Shown piece by piece: positions 52,676-59,641 of a DNA stretch of 64,000 bases. The stretch covers positions 24,224 through 88,223 of the forward strand of contig JAJPEP010000064.1 in assembly GCA_021166845.1 (NCBI GenBank), given 5' to 3'. The position numbers and the translations under genes were made by a program. Below the pieces are notes generated by a model. That model was not told where the DNA came from, did not search any database, and saw only the letters and a program-made list of their open reading frames with translations. The DNA is from Thiobacillus sp. Its GTDB lineage: Bacteria; Pseudomonadota; Gammaproteobacteria; Burkholderiales; Thiobacillaceae. Each line of letters opens with the position of its first letter. The first letter of the stretch is position 1.

Positions 52676-53067
52676 TGCCTCTCTTGCCTTTTATCGCCGG
52701 CCTGTTCGCCGGCGCGGCGGCAGTCTCCGCGTTGCGCAGCGAACGCGCCCGTTCCGTCATGAACGACACCGGCGCCCGGCTGCGTAGCGCGGTAAGCGAA
52801 GCGGAAAGCGGCGTACGCGCGGCGGCGCGATCCGGCCTGGACCGGCTGCGCCGCGCCCCCCCCGATACCACCACAGCGCCCGCCGAAGCGCCCGCCCCGG
52901 CGGAAAAGGCCACGCCGGAGACGGCGCCCGCCCAGGAAACCAAGCCCGCCAGGAAACCAGCACGGGCCAGGAAACGCGCCAGCCCGCCGGCAGCGGAAGC
53001 GGCGGCCGCCGCGGCCAAGCCCAAGCGCGCGCCGCGCAAACCCAAGGCCAAGGCGACCGAGGCATGA
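52672..53067 (+). CDS. Small membrane protein with Ala/Pro/Lys-rich tail
   Basis: A 131-residue protein. One hydrophobic segment at 2-20 (LLPFIAGLFAGAAAVSAL) with small residues suitable for helix packing. An amphipathic part (RSVMNDTGARLRSAVSEAES) follows, and from about 65 a low-complexity Ala/Pro/Lys tail (ARKPARARKRASPP, KPKRAPRKPKAKATEA). I know no named family. It overlaps both neighbours by four bases. The layout recalls the short fez-type accessory proteins; this is inference. Confidence 0.72.
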   Translation: MMPLLPFIAGLFAGAAAVSALRSERARSVMNDTGARLRSAVSEAESGVRAAARSGLDRLRRAPPDTTTAPAEAPAPAEKATPETAPAQETKPARKPARARKRASPPAAEAAAAAAKPKRAPRKPKAKATEA

Positions 53068-53576
53068 AGCAGGCGAAAAACAAGGCCGGCGGCCTGGCGC
53101 GCGGGCTGCCCGGCACTTTCCTGCGCGGTGCCATCGCCACCGGCATGGTCGCGTCCTTGCAGGACAAGCGCGGAGGCAAGGACCTGCTGCAAGCTGCCCT
53201 GATCGGCGGCACCGCGTTGTCCACGGCGGTTACCGTGGAAGAACTGTTATTCAACAAGGAGTGGAAATTGGCCAAGAAGATGAAAGGCGGGAAGAAGAAG
53301 AACAAGCGCGGCGGCATGGACATGGCGGCGCTGGAAGCCCTGATGCGCGGCAACCGGCCCACCGGCCTGGCTGCACTGGGCTCCGGCCAGCAGTTTCTCA
53401 CCGGCGCGCTGATCGGCGTGGCCGCCGCCTATCTGCTCGGCGACGAGAAGCTGCGCGGCAAGCTGATCCGCGCCGGCATGCAGCTCTATACCGGCCTCGC
53501 CGGCGGCTTCGAGGAAATCAAGGAGCAGATGGCCGACATCCAGGCCGAGATGGCGGCGGAACAGCGCAGCGCCTGA
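53064..53576 (+). CDS. Glycine-rich membrane protein of ferrosome-like cluster
   Basis: A 170-residue protein with two hydrophobic segments rich in Gly/Ala: GTFLRGAIATGMVASLQ, LLQAALIGGTALSTAVTV and later FLTGALIGVAAAYLLG. Between them lies a strongly basic run MKGGKKKNKRGGMDM. Glycine-zipper helices flanking charged loops are seen in magnetosome- and ferrosome-associated membrane proteins, but I cannot name a family with certainty. The C-terminus (FEEIKEQMADIQAEMAAEQR) is a short coiled coil. It overlaps the previous gene and ends 19 bases before the ATPase start. Confidence 0.75.
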   Translation: MKQAKNKAGGLARGLPGTFLRGAIATGMVASLQDKRGGKDLLQAALIGGTALSTAVTVEELLFNKEWKLAKKMKGGKKKNKRGGMDMAALEALMRGNRPTGLAALGSGQQFLTGALIGVAAAYLLGDEKLRGKLIRAGMQLYTGLAGGFEEIKEQMADIQAEMAAEQRSA

Positions 53577-53595
53577 GATTTCTTCACGGACTCTA

Positions 53596-55707
53596 ATGCC
53601 CGCATTCGTTTCCCCCTTTGTCGAACTGACGCCGGTCCACAGCCTGCGCGGCCGCGCACGCTTTCGTTTCCGCGCGGCCCGGGGCGCGCCGTTCGATGCC
53701 CGCGCCCTGGCGCGCGGGGTGGAGAACCTGCACGGCGTCAGGACGGCGCGCATCAATCCGAGGGCATGTGCGCTGGTGATCGAATTCAACGCCGACGAAA
53801 CCGACGTCGACTGCCTGCGCGCTGCCATTCTCGCGCTGCCGTCCTTGGCGTGCGCGGCGCCGGCGACGAACGGGCGCGACAAGGAACTCGCCACGGTGGT
53901 CGCCAGCGGCGCCCTGCTGTTGGCCTCCGGCAGTCTGCCGCCGGGCTTGCGCATGCCGCTGACGCTGTCGGCGTCGCTACCGCTGTACGGCGAGGCGGTC
54001 GACGACCTGTTCAGCGAAGGCATCAACTCGCACGTGCTGGAAGCGCTGGCGGTGGCAATTTCCACCGGCAGCGGCGACCATGTCGCCGCCAACACCACGG
54101 TGTTCATGCTGGCGCTGGGCGAATATCTGGAAAATTCCATCGCCCGCCGTTCCGACGACATGCTGAAGAAGCTGTTGCGTCCGGATACCGGCCTGGTCTG
54201 GGTCGAGGTGGACGGCGTCGAACGCCGGGTCGAGGCGGCGAGCATCGAAGTGGGCGCGACCGTGATCGTCGGCGCCGGCGCGGCGATTCCGGTCGACGGC
54301 ACGGTGCTGTCCGGCGAAGCGCTGGTCAACGAGGCGGCGATGACCGGCGAGAGCGTGCCGGTGAATCGCGCGCGCGGCGACCCGGTGCTGTCCGGCACGG
54401 TGATCGAGGAGGGCCGGCTGCGCATCTACGCCGAGCACGTCGGCCGCGGCACGGCGGCGGCGCGCATCGCCGATTATGTCGAACAGTCGCTCACCGCCAA
54501 GAGCAACACGCAGCTCGATGCCGCCAAACTGGCCGACCGCCTGGTGCCCGGCGTGCTCGGCCTGGCCGGCGCATCCTGGCTGATCTCCGGCGACTGGCGG
54601 CGGGCGGCGGCGGTGTTGCAGGCGGACTATTCCTGCGCCTTGAAGCTCGCCACGCCGGTGGCCTTCAAGTCGGCCATGTACCAGGCCGGCCAGCGCGGCA
54701 TCCTGATCAAGGGCGCCGACGTGCTGGAGCGCCTGGCCGCCGCCGACACCTTCGTGTTCGACAAGACCGGCACGCTGACCACCGGCCGGCTGGCGGTCAC
54801 CGATTCCATCGCCTTCGACCGGCAGTTCTCCGCCAACGATCTGATCGATCTCGCCGCCTCGGTGGAGGAGCACTACTTCCATCCGCTGGCGCTGGCCGTG
54901 GTCGAGGCCGCGCGCCAACATCACGGCCGCCACTTCGACCACAAGGAAGTGCAGTTCATCGCCGCCCACGGCGTCGCCAGCGTCGTCGACGGCCGGCGCA
55001 TCGTCGTCGGCTCGCGCCATTTCGTCGAGGATGACGAAGGCGTGCCGATCAGCGCCGCGCGCCGCAAACGCATCGATCGCCTGTTCCGCGAAGGCAAGAC
55101 CCTGCTGTACATCGGCTACGGTGGCCGCCTGCTCGGCGTCATCGCGCTCAAGGACCGGCTGCGCGAGAACTGCGCGCAGACCGTGGCGCGGCTGCGCCAG
55201 CTCGGCGCCAGGCGCATCGTCATGCTCACCGGCGACCACCGCGACCGTGCCGCCGAGATCGCCCGGGAACTGGGCCTCGATGCCTTCCACGCCGAGCTGC
55301 TGCCGCAGCGGAAGGCGGAACTGGTCGCGGACATGAAGGCCGCGGGGGCGAAGATCGCCTTCATCGGCGACGGCATCAACGACGCCCCGGCGCTGGCCGG
55401 CGCCCATGTCGGCATCGCCATGCAGCAGGGCGCCGACATTGCACGGCTGACCTCGGACATCGCGCTGCTGGAGGACGACATCGAGCGCGTCGCCGACGCC
55501 AAGGAGATCGCCGACGCGACCCTGAAGCGGATCGACGCCAATTACCGCCTGACCATCGCCGCCAACAGCGCCATCCTGGGCGCCGCCGCCCTGGGCTGGC
55601 TGACGCCGGTGGCAGCGTCGCTGCTCCACAACGGCAGCACCATCGGCATCCTGCTCAATGCCCTGCGCGGCGGGCGGGGCGCGTCGCCGGCCAGGCAGTC
55701 ATCGTGA
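53596..55707 (+). CDS. P1B-type metal-transporting ATPase (FezB-like)
   Basis: A 703-residue P-type ATPase. N-terminal R-x-HMA-like domain (about 11-82) with SLRGRARFRFR in place of CxxC. Then TGES at 250-253, the membrane metal motif SCALKLATPV at 346-355 in place of CPC, phosphorylation site DKTGTLTTG at 389-397, EEHYFHP (HP at 429-430) and GDGINDAPAL at 591-600. All catalytic residues are present. The combination of R-x-HMA and non-CPC motif resembles the P1B-6 branch, whose FezB members build iron-filled ferrosomes. Copper or cobalt transport is less likely. Confidence 0.88.
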   Translation: MPAFVSPFVELTPVHSLRGRARFRFRAARGAPFDARALARGVENLHGVRTARINPRACALVIEFNADETDVDCLRAAILALPSLACAAPATNGRDKELATVVASGALLLASGSLPPGLRMPLTLSASLPLYGEAVDDLFSEGINSHVLEALAVAISTGSGDHVAANTTVFMLALGEYLENSIARRSDDMLKKLLRPDTGLVWVEVDGVERRVEAASIEVGATVIVGAGAAIPVDGTVLSGEALVNEAAMTGESVPVNRARGDPVLSGTVIEEGRLRIYAEHVGRGTAAARIADYVEQSLTAKSNTQLDAAKLADRLVPGVLGLAGASWLISGDWRRAAAVLQADYSCALKLATPVAFKSAMYQAGQRGILIKGADVLERLAAADTFVFDKTGTLTTGRLAVTDSIAFDRQFSANDLIDLAASVEEHYFHPLALAVVEAARQHHGRHFDHKEVQFIAAHGVASVVDGRRIVVGSRHFVEDDEGVPISAARRKRIDRLFREGKTLLYIGYGGRLLGVIALKDRLRENCAQTVARLRQLGARRIVMLTGDHRDRAAEIARELGLDAFHAELLPQRKAELVADMKAAGAKIAFIGDGINDAPALAGAHVGIAMQQGADIARLTSDIALLEDDIERVADAKEIADATLKRIDANYRLTIAANSAILGAAALGWLTPVAASLLHNGSTIGILLNALRGGRGASPARQSS

Positions 55708-55916
55708 ATTGAAGCAAAGCGGACCCATAACCGACGTGGCGATGGGCCACCCGGCATCATGAAACGATCCCCTCGCAGGGGGCAGGAGGCCGTCCTCGGG
55801 ACGATTGAGGGTGGCGGGATTCGCGGCGAGGACGGTATCTACCGGTTTGGTCGAGCGTCTCGCGTTGTTTCACGTTAAAGGCACTGGATGCCCGCCTTCG
55901 CAGGCATGACCGGCTC

Positions 55917-56375
55917 CTACCTGATCAGGTGGCGGCGGTGCACCCAGAGATGCACCCCGAGGGCGTGCAGGAAGAACACCCCGGTCCCGATATGCCAGCG
56001 TTTGGCGCCGACGGCGGCGAGCAGCATGGAGGCCGCCAGGCTCGCCAGCATGGCGCGCTTGGCCATGCGATTGGCGCGCACGCGCGGCGAACCATGGCGC
56101 GGGGACGCCGGCGCGGCACGGGCGGACGCCGGCGCGGCCTGGCCCGGCAGCAATTCGGCGACGGCGGCTTCGCAACGCTTGGCGCAATCGTTCGCATCCA
56201 GCGCGGCGGCATCGTAGGTCACCAGCAGGCTGCCGGCCTTGGCGTTGGTGGAAACCGCGCGGACCTGCGGCCAAGCGCCGATGCTCCGTTCAATGCGGGC
56301 GAGCCGGTCCGGATTGCGCAATGCGGCATGGCGCAAGCGGATGCGGCCTGGAATGGATGAAGAGACGAAACTCAC
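55917..56375 (-). CDS. Divergent R-x-HMA plus membrane-helix protein
   Basis: A 152-residue protein: MSFVSSSIPGRIRLRHAALR has the GRxRL loop (Gly10-Arg11-x-Arg13) of R-x-HMA domains, continued by VRAVSTNAKAGSLLVTYDAA. The C-terminal half carries two hydrophobic stretches (AMLASLAASMLLAAVGA and TGVFFLHALGVHLWVHRR). It is transcribed toward the ATPase from a region holding a Fur box shared with feoA. The 200 bases between the two converging genes hold no gene. Probable member of the same iron-compartment system. Confidence 0.82.
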   Translation of the reverse strand: MSFVSSSIPGRIRLRHAALRNPDRLARIERSIGAWPQVRAVSTNAKAGSLLVTYDAAALDANDCAKRCEAAVAELLPGQAAPASARAAPASPRHGSPRVRANRMAKRAMLASLAASMLLAAVGAKRWHIGTGVFFLHALGVHLWVHRRHLIR

Positions 56376-56408
56376 TTGATAGCCCTCGATACGGGAGATT
56401 CCGATTCT

Positions 56409-56427
56409 ATATGAGAATGGTTATCAT
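56409..56427. promoter_or_regulatory. Fur box between the divergent HMA gene and feoA
   Basis: TATGAGAATGGTTATCATG matches the hemP Fur box in 16 consecutive core bases (TGAGAATGGTTATCAT). It lies 34 bases upstream of the HMA gene start on the minus strand and can serve both directions. Confidence 0.85.
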
Positions 56428-56468
56428 GAGCGCATGCATAGGGGTGTGCAGGTATCCCGCACCCGTAT

Positions 56469-56483
56469 CAGCCAGCCAGCCAC
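56469..56483 (+). repeat. AGCC leader motif, site 8 (three units)
   Basis: CAGCCAGCCAGCCAC, the longest run of the set, in the feoA leader downstream of the Fur box. Confidence 0.6.
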
Positions 56484-56652
56484 GCCTATCCGCATGGCAC
56501 AGCCATAGTCGCCGGATTACAGGGGCTTGCATAAGTGGCTGCGACATTCATTGCACGCGCGCATTCGAATGGGCGACCGCCGCTCTTCAGACCAGGCGCG
56601 GCCGCGCTTGCCGCTCGGACGAGCGGATATCTTCCCGCAAGAGGTCGTTGAG

Positions 56653-56886
56653 ATGCTCGCGCCGCTTCCCCTCGCCATGGCCGACGAAGGTGTCCGGGTC
56701 CGAATCGTCGCCCTGCGCGGCGGCGCCGGTCTGGACCAGCGCATGACCGAGATGGGCCTCAACGTCGGCAGCGAACTGGTTGTGCGTGAGCGCCAGGGCG
56801 GCGGCCTGGTGGTGTCGCGCGGCGAGACCCGCTTCGCCCTGGGCGGCGGCATGGCGCACAAGATCATGGTGGAGAAGGTGGAATGA
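56653..56886 (+). CDS. feoA: FeoA-domain protein 1
   Basis: A 77-residue SH3-like FeoA protein: MLAPLPLAMADEGVRVRIVA, RMTEMGLNVGSELVVRERQG, SRGETRFALGGGMAHKIMVE. FeoA assists FeoB in ferrous iron uptake. Start chosen because AAGAGG lies eight bases upstream; a TTG at 56527 would add 42 residues without similarity. FeoB is not encoded next to it nor elsewhere in the window. Confidence 0.88.
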   Translation: MLAPLPLAMADEGVRVRIVALRGGAGLDQRMTEMGLNVGSELVVRERQGGGLVVSRGETRFALGGGMAHKIMVEKVE

Positions 56887-56897
56887 CCACTGGCCTG

Positions 56898-56928
56898 ATT
56901 GTCTCCCACCCCCGCCGGGGGAGGGGCG
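56898..56928. repeat. GC-rich palindromic element between the two feoA genes
   Basis: TCTCCCACCCCCGCCGGGGGAGGGG is a shorter member of the CTCCCC...GGGGAG family found inside coding regions at 30.4, 40.9 and 42.0 kb. Confidence 0.65.
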
Positions 56929-56960
56929 TACGCATTCCTCAATTACCTCGGAGCACCGAC

Positions 56961-57158
56961 ATGAACCTGAAAGACCCGCAAGTGGGCGACCGCGCCAAAG
57001 TGGCCGGTTTTCTCGAAACCGGCGGCGCCTATCGCCGCAAGCTGTTATCCATGGGGCTGACGCCGGGCGCCGAGATCAGCGTCACCCGGATGGCGCCCAT
57101 GGAGCTGTATGAATGGATCGGCGATGCCAAGGAGCAAACATGTCAAGCCACGATCTGA
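56961..57158 (+). CDS. feoA: FeoA-domain protein 2, C-terminally truncated
   Basis: A 65-residue reading. The first 47 residues are clear FeoA (MNLKDPQVGDRAKVAGFLET, YRRKLLSMGLTPGAEISVTR, MAP). The usual end (GDPVE-(I/V)-x-VRG-x3-LRK) is absent; instead ELYEWIGDAKEQTCQATI runs into the dmeF start with 19 bases of overlap. This looks like a deletion that removed the end of feoA and possibly a following feoB. The protein may be non-functional. Confidence 0.7.
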   Translation: MNLKDPQVGDRAKVAGFLETGGAYRRKLLSMGLTPGAEISVTRMAPMELYEWIGDAKEQTCQATI

Positions 57159-58117
57159 GCCTGTGGCAACACGACCACGACTTCGGCACTGCCGCCGAGC
57201 AGCGCGCCGAACGGCGCACCCGCTGGGTGGTCGGGCTGACCTTCGCCGCCATGCTGGTGGAGTTGACCGCCGGCTGGCTGACCGGCTCCATGGCCCTGCT
57301 GGCCGACGCCTGGCACATGGCCAGCCACGTCGGCGCCCTGGGTCTGGCCGCCTTCGCCTATGGCTTCGCCCGCCGCCATGCCAGCGACAGCCGCTTTACC
57401 TTCGGCACCGGCAAGGTCACCGCCCTGGCCGGCTACACCAGCGCCTTGCTGCTCGCCGTGGTGGCATTCTGGATGGTCTGGGAATCGCTGCAGCGCCTGT
57501 TCCAGCCGGTCGCCATCCATTACGCCGAGGCCATGGCGGTGGCGGTGTTCGGGCTGGCGGTCAACCTGGCCAGCGCCTGGCTGCTCGATCACGACCACGA
57601 TCATCACCATGGCCACGATCACGGCCATGACCATGACCATGACCATGACCATGACCACGACCACGTCGACCACAACCTGAAGGCCGCCTATGTCCATGTC
57701 CTGGCCGATGCGCTGACCTCGGTGCTCGCCATCGTCGCCCTCGGCGGCGGCCTGCTCTACGGCTGGAGCTTACTCGACCCGCTCATGGGTCTGGTCGGCG
57801 CGGCCGTGGTCAGCCGCTGGGCCTGGGGCCTGGCGCGCGACAGCGCCGGCGTCCTGCTCGACGCCGAAGACCATGGCGCGGTGGAGGCGGAGATCCGCCG
57901 CATCGTCGAGGCCCAACCCGACCACGAGGTGGTCGACCTGCACCTGTGGCGGGTCGGCCCGGCCAGCCGGGCCTGCATCCTGTCCCTGCTCACCCACGCG
58001 CCCCGGCCGACCGAGCATTACCGGGCGCTCCTGGCCGGCGTCGCCGGCCTCGACCACCTCACGGTGGAAATCAACCAGTGCCGGGATGCCGATTGCCAGG
58101 TACGCGGCCGGAAGTGA
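57140..58117 (+). CDS. dmeF: Cation diffusion facilitator, DmeF type
   Basis: A 325-residue CDF exporter. The N-terminus LSLWQHDHDFGTAAEQRAER is typical of DmeF (Co/Ni/Fe efflux). TM2 has LLADAWHMASHVGALG. The cytoplasmic loop near 155-178 holds a (Asp-His)n run encoded by a GACCAT tandem repeat (about 57596-57664). TM5 carries HVLADALTSVLAIVAL. C-terminal: VDLHLWRVGPASRACI. The AAGGAG site is seven bases before the ATG. In the iron locus it likely exports Fe2+, Co2+ or Ni2+. Confidence 0.93.
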   Translation: MSSHDLSLWQHDHDFGTAAEQRAERRTRWVVGLTFAAMLVELTAGWLTGSMALLADAWHMASHVGALGLAAFAYGFARRHASDSRFTFGTGKVTALAGYTSALLLAVVAFWMVWESLQRLFQPVAIHYAEAMAVAVFGLAVNLASAWLLDHDHDHHHGHDHGHDHDHDHDHDHDHVDHNLKAAYVHVLADALTSVLAIVALGGGLLYGWSLLDPLMGLVGAAVVSRWAWGLARDSAGVLLDAEDHGAVEAEIRRIVEAQPDHEVVDLHLWRVGPASRACILSLLTHAPRPTEHYRALLAGVAGLDHLTVEINQCRDADCQVRGRK

Positions 58118-58412
58118 ACCGCCCCCGCGCCTTGCTGGTGGTCGGCATCCACCGGGAAGAGCGGGGCTTCGGCGAAGCCGTGGCGGCGGGGCTGGATCGC
58201 CGGCTCATCGACGTCCTGGTTATCCCCGAGGGCCTGTCCGGCCGTCACCCGCGCCAGGACCAGCGCTTCTACTTCGACACCGCCCCGCCGCAAGGCTGGC
58301 AGCCCGGCAACAAGGTCATCGTCCCGCTGCCGCAGGATATAGCCGCCGCCGAGAAGCGCATGACCGAAGCTACGAGTGCACCGACTGGTACTTCTGCCAG
58401 AAGTCGCTGTAA
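58114..58412 (+). pseudogene. Hypothetical gene, probably frameshifted
   Basis: GTG start overlaps the dmeF stop. The reading is RALLVVGIHREERGFGEAVA, LIDVLVIPEGLSGRHPRQDQ, FDTAPPQGWQPGNKVIVPLP, then KRMTE near 58365. From there the original frame reads on through a terminator to 58578, whereas a one-base shift gives SYECTDWYFCQKSL and a stop at 58412, just before the terminator. Base composition and position favour the shifted ending. Function unknown. It may be the last gene of the feoA-dmeF operon. Confidence 0.55.
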
Positions 58413-58427
58413 CGCATCGCACCTCTC

Positions 58428-58457
58428 AAGCCCGCTCCCACCGGGTTGGGCTTTTTT
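58428..58457 (+). terminator. Rho-independent terminator after the dmeF operon
   Basis: AAGCCCGCTCCCACCGGGTTGGGCTTTTTT: outer stem AAGCCC/GGGCTT followed by a T run, 15 bases after the shifted stop codon. Confidence 0.8.
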
Positions 58458-58555
58458 AGGCATGCGCGAGCCTTCCGATGTCGGGCTCTGGAGTCATGGG
58501 CCGGCGTTTTGCCATCCGGTGATCCGCAACCAGAATGCCGGCAAGCAAATCGTTA

Positions 58556-58583
58556 TTGACAACCATTCTCATTCGTGAATAAT
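58556..58583 (+). promoter_or_regulatory. Promoter with Fur box upstream of bfd
   Basis: TTGACA (58556-58561), 16 bases, AATAAT (58578-58583). GACAACCATTCTCATTCG overlaps the spacer and resembles the Fur box in its right half (ATTCTCATT). The left flank GTTATTGACAACCAT is shared with the junction at 51646-51664. Confidence 0.75.
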
Positions 58584-58615
58584 GGAGCTTGTTGAAAGCC
58601 TGCTGGAGATGCGCC

Positions 58616-58822
58616 ATGTACGTCTGCCTTTGCCACAGTGTCACCGACACCGATATCCGCCAGCTTGTGCGCAGCGAAGGCGCGTGCACCATGCGCGAAC
58701 TGAGTCAGCAACTGGGGGTTGCCACCCAGTGCGGCAAATGCGGCCGCTGCGCCAAGCAGGTCCTGTGCGAAGCCCTCGACGAAGTGCACGGCGAGACCTG
58801 CCCGGGCTTGATGGCCGCCTGA
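58616..58822 (+). CDS. bfd: Bacterioferritin-associated ferredoxin
   Basis: A 68-residue 2Fe-2S protein that supplies electrons to release iron from bacterioferritin. Cluster ligands: CLC (Cys4, Cys6) and CGKCGRC (Cys39 and Cys42 the likely pair). MYVCLCHSVTDTDIRQLV is the standard start. It lies behind a Fur-type promoter and before bfr, as in many proteobacteria, so it is expected to be expressed under low iron. Confidence 0.94.
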   Translation: MYVCLCHSVTDTDIRQLVRSEGACTMRELSQQLGVATQCGKCGRCAKQVLCEALDEVHGETCPGLMAA

Positions 58823-58962
58823 ACACCTCCACTCCCGATTCCCGCGTCGACGCTTGTCTGGTGCAGATTTTCTCCTAGATTGATAGTCAGCCTGCTCATT
58901 AGCCAACATTTTTCGCCTAGCCAACGGCTTCCCGCGGGCCTTCCCAACCACAGGAGAACACC

Positions 58963-59442
58963 ATGAAGGGCGAGAAAAAAGTCATCCAGTATCTGAACAA
59001 GGCCCTGACGGTGGAACTCACGGCCATCAACCAGTACTTCCTGCATGCCCGCATGTACAAGAACTGGGGGCTGATTGCGCTGGGCAAGCACGAATACGAG
59101 GAATCGATCGAGGAGATGCGCCATGCCGACAAACTGATCGAGCGCATTCTTTTCCTGGAGGGCCTGCCCAACCTGCAGGACCTGAACAAGCTGATGATCG
59201 GCGAGAACGTGGTCGAATGCCTGGGCTGCGACCTCAAGCTGGAACTCGGCGGCCGTGCCTTGTACATCGAGGCCATCGCACATTGCGAGACGGTCAAGGA
59301 TTATGTCTCGCGCGAAATCCTTACTGGCATCCAGTCCGACACCGAAGAACACATCGACTACCTCGAAACCCAGCTCGACCTGGTCAAGCGCATGGGCGAG
59401 CAGAACTACATGCAGACCGCAGCGGGCCCGATCGAAAGTTGA
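58963..59442 (+). CDS. bfr: Bacterioferritin
   Basis: A 159-residue bacterioferritin that stores iron. Haem-ligand Met52 and ferroxidase ligands Glu18, Glu51, His54, Glu94 and His130 are all present by alignment to the E. coli protein. Position 127, normally Glu, is Thr ([15 protein letters not shown]), while Glu128 and Glu129 precede His130. The rest, such as [20 protein letters not shown], is canonical. A ribosome site (CAGGAGAA) precedes the ATG. A terminator follows. Confidence 0.95.
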   Translation: MKGEKKVIQYLNKALTVELTAINQYFLHARMYKNWGLIALGKHEYEESIEEMRHADKLIERILFLEGLPNLQDLNKLMIGENVVECLGCDLKLELGGRALYIEAIAHCETVKDYVSREILTGIQSDTEEHIDYLETQLDLVKRMGEQNYMQTAAGPIES

Positions 59443-59462
59443 TTCGCGTCACGCGTACAATG

Positions 59463-59489
59463 AACGCCCCCGCTGTGGGGCGTTTTTTT
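59463..59489 (+). terminator. Rho-independent terminator after bfr
   Basis: AACGCCCC-CGCTG-TGGGGCGTTTTTTT: GC hairpin plus seven T, 20 bases after the bfr stop. Confidence 0.88.
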
Positions 59490-59499
59490 ATTTCTTCCG

Positions 59500-59618
59500 A
59501 TGCCCTTCGACCTCGGCTGCCGTTGCCTGCCCCCGCCTCGTCACTTTTCTGGACGAGGTGCGCGTCCGCCATCCCGATTACCACGCCCGCCCCGCGCGCC
59601 TCTTCGCCGATGCAAGGA
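59500..59618 (+). pseudogene. Broken 5' fragment of a uracil-DNA glycosylase gene
   Basis: ATG then PFDLGC; with one inserted T removed near 59520 the reading becomes GCRACPRLVTFLDEVRVRHP then DYHARPARLFADAR. This matches the first 35 residues of the intact gene at 63719 (GCRACPRLAGFLDEVRTRHP). It then ends, and the flavoprotein gene follows 23 bases later. DNA identity with the intact copy is roughly 80 percent by eye. Confidence 0.75.
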
Positions 59619-59641
59619 TATTTCTGTCACAGGAGCCCACC

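Noticed and set aside
52253..55707. Copper or zinc export operon
   Set aside because: No CxxC in any HMA-like domain, no CPC membrane motif, no CopZ/CueR-type neighbours, and an iron-regulated setting all argue against it, though metal specificity is not proved.
58114..58578. Accepting the long in-frame gene after dmeF as intact
   Set aside because: It would read through a strong terminator and the bfd promoter, and its last 60 residues look non-coding.
26374..59442. Integrative element or prophage carrying the iron genes
   Set aside because: No integrase, transposase, relaxase or attachment repeats were seen at either side; the scars inside are better explained by recombination between related modules.
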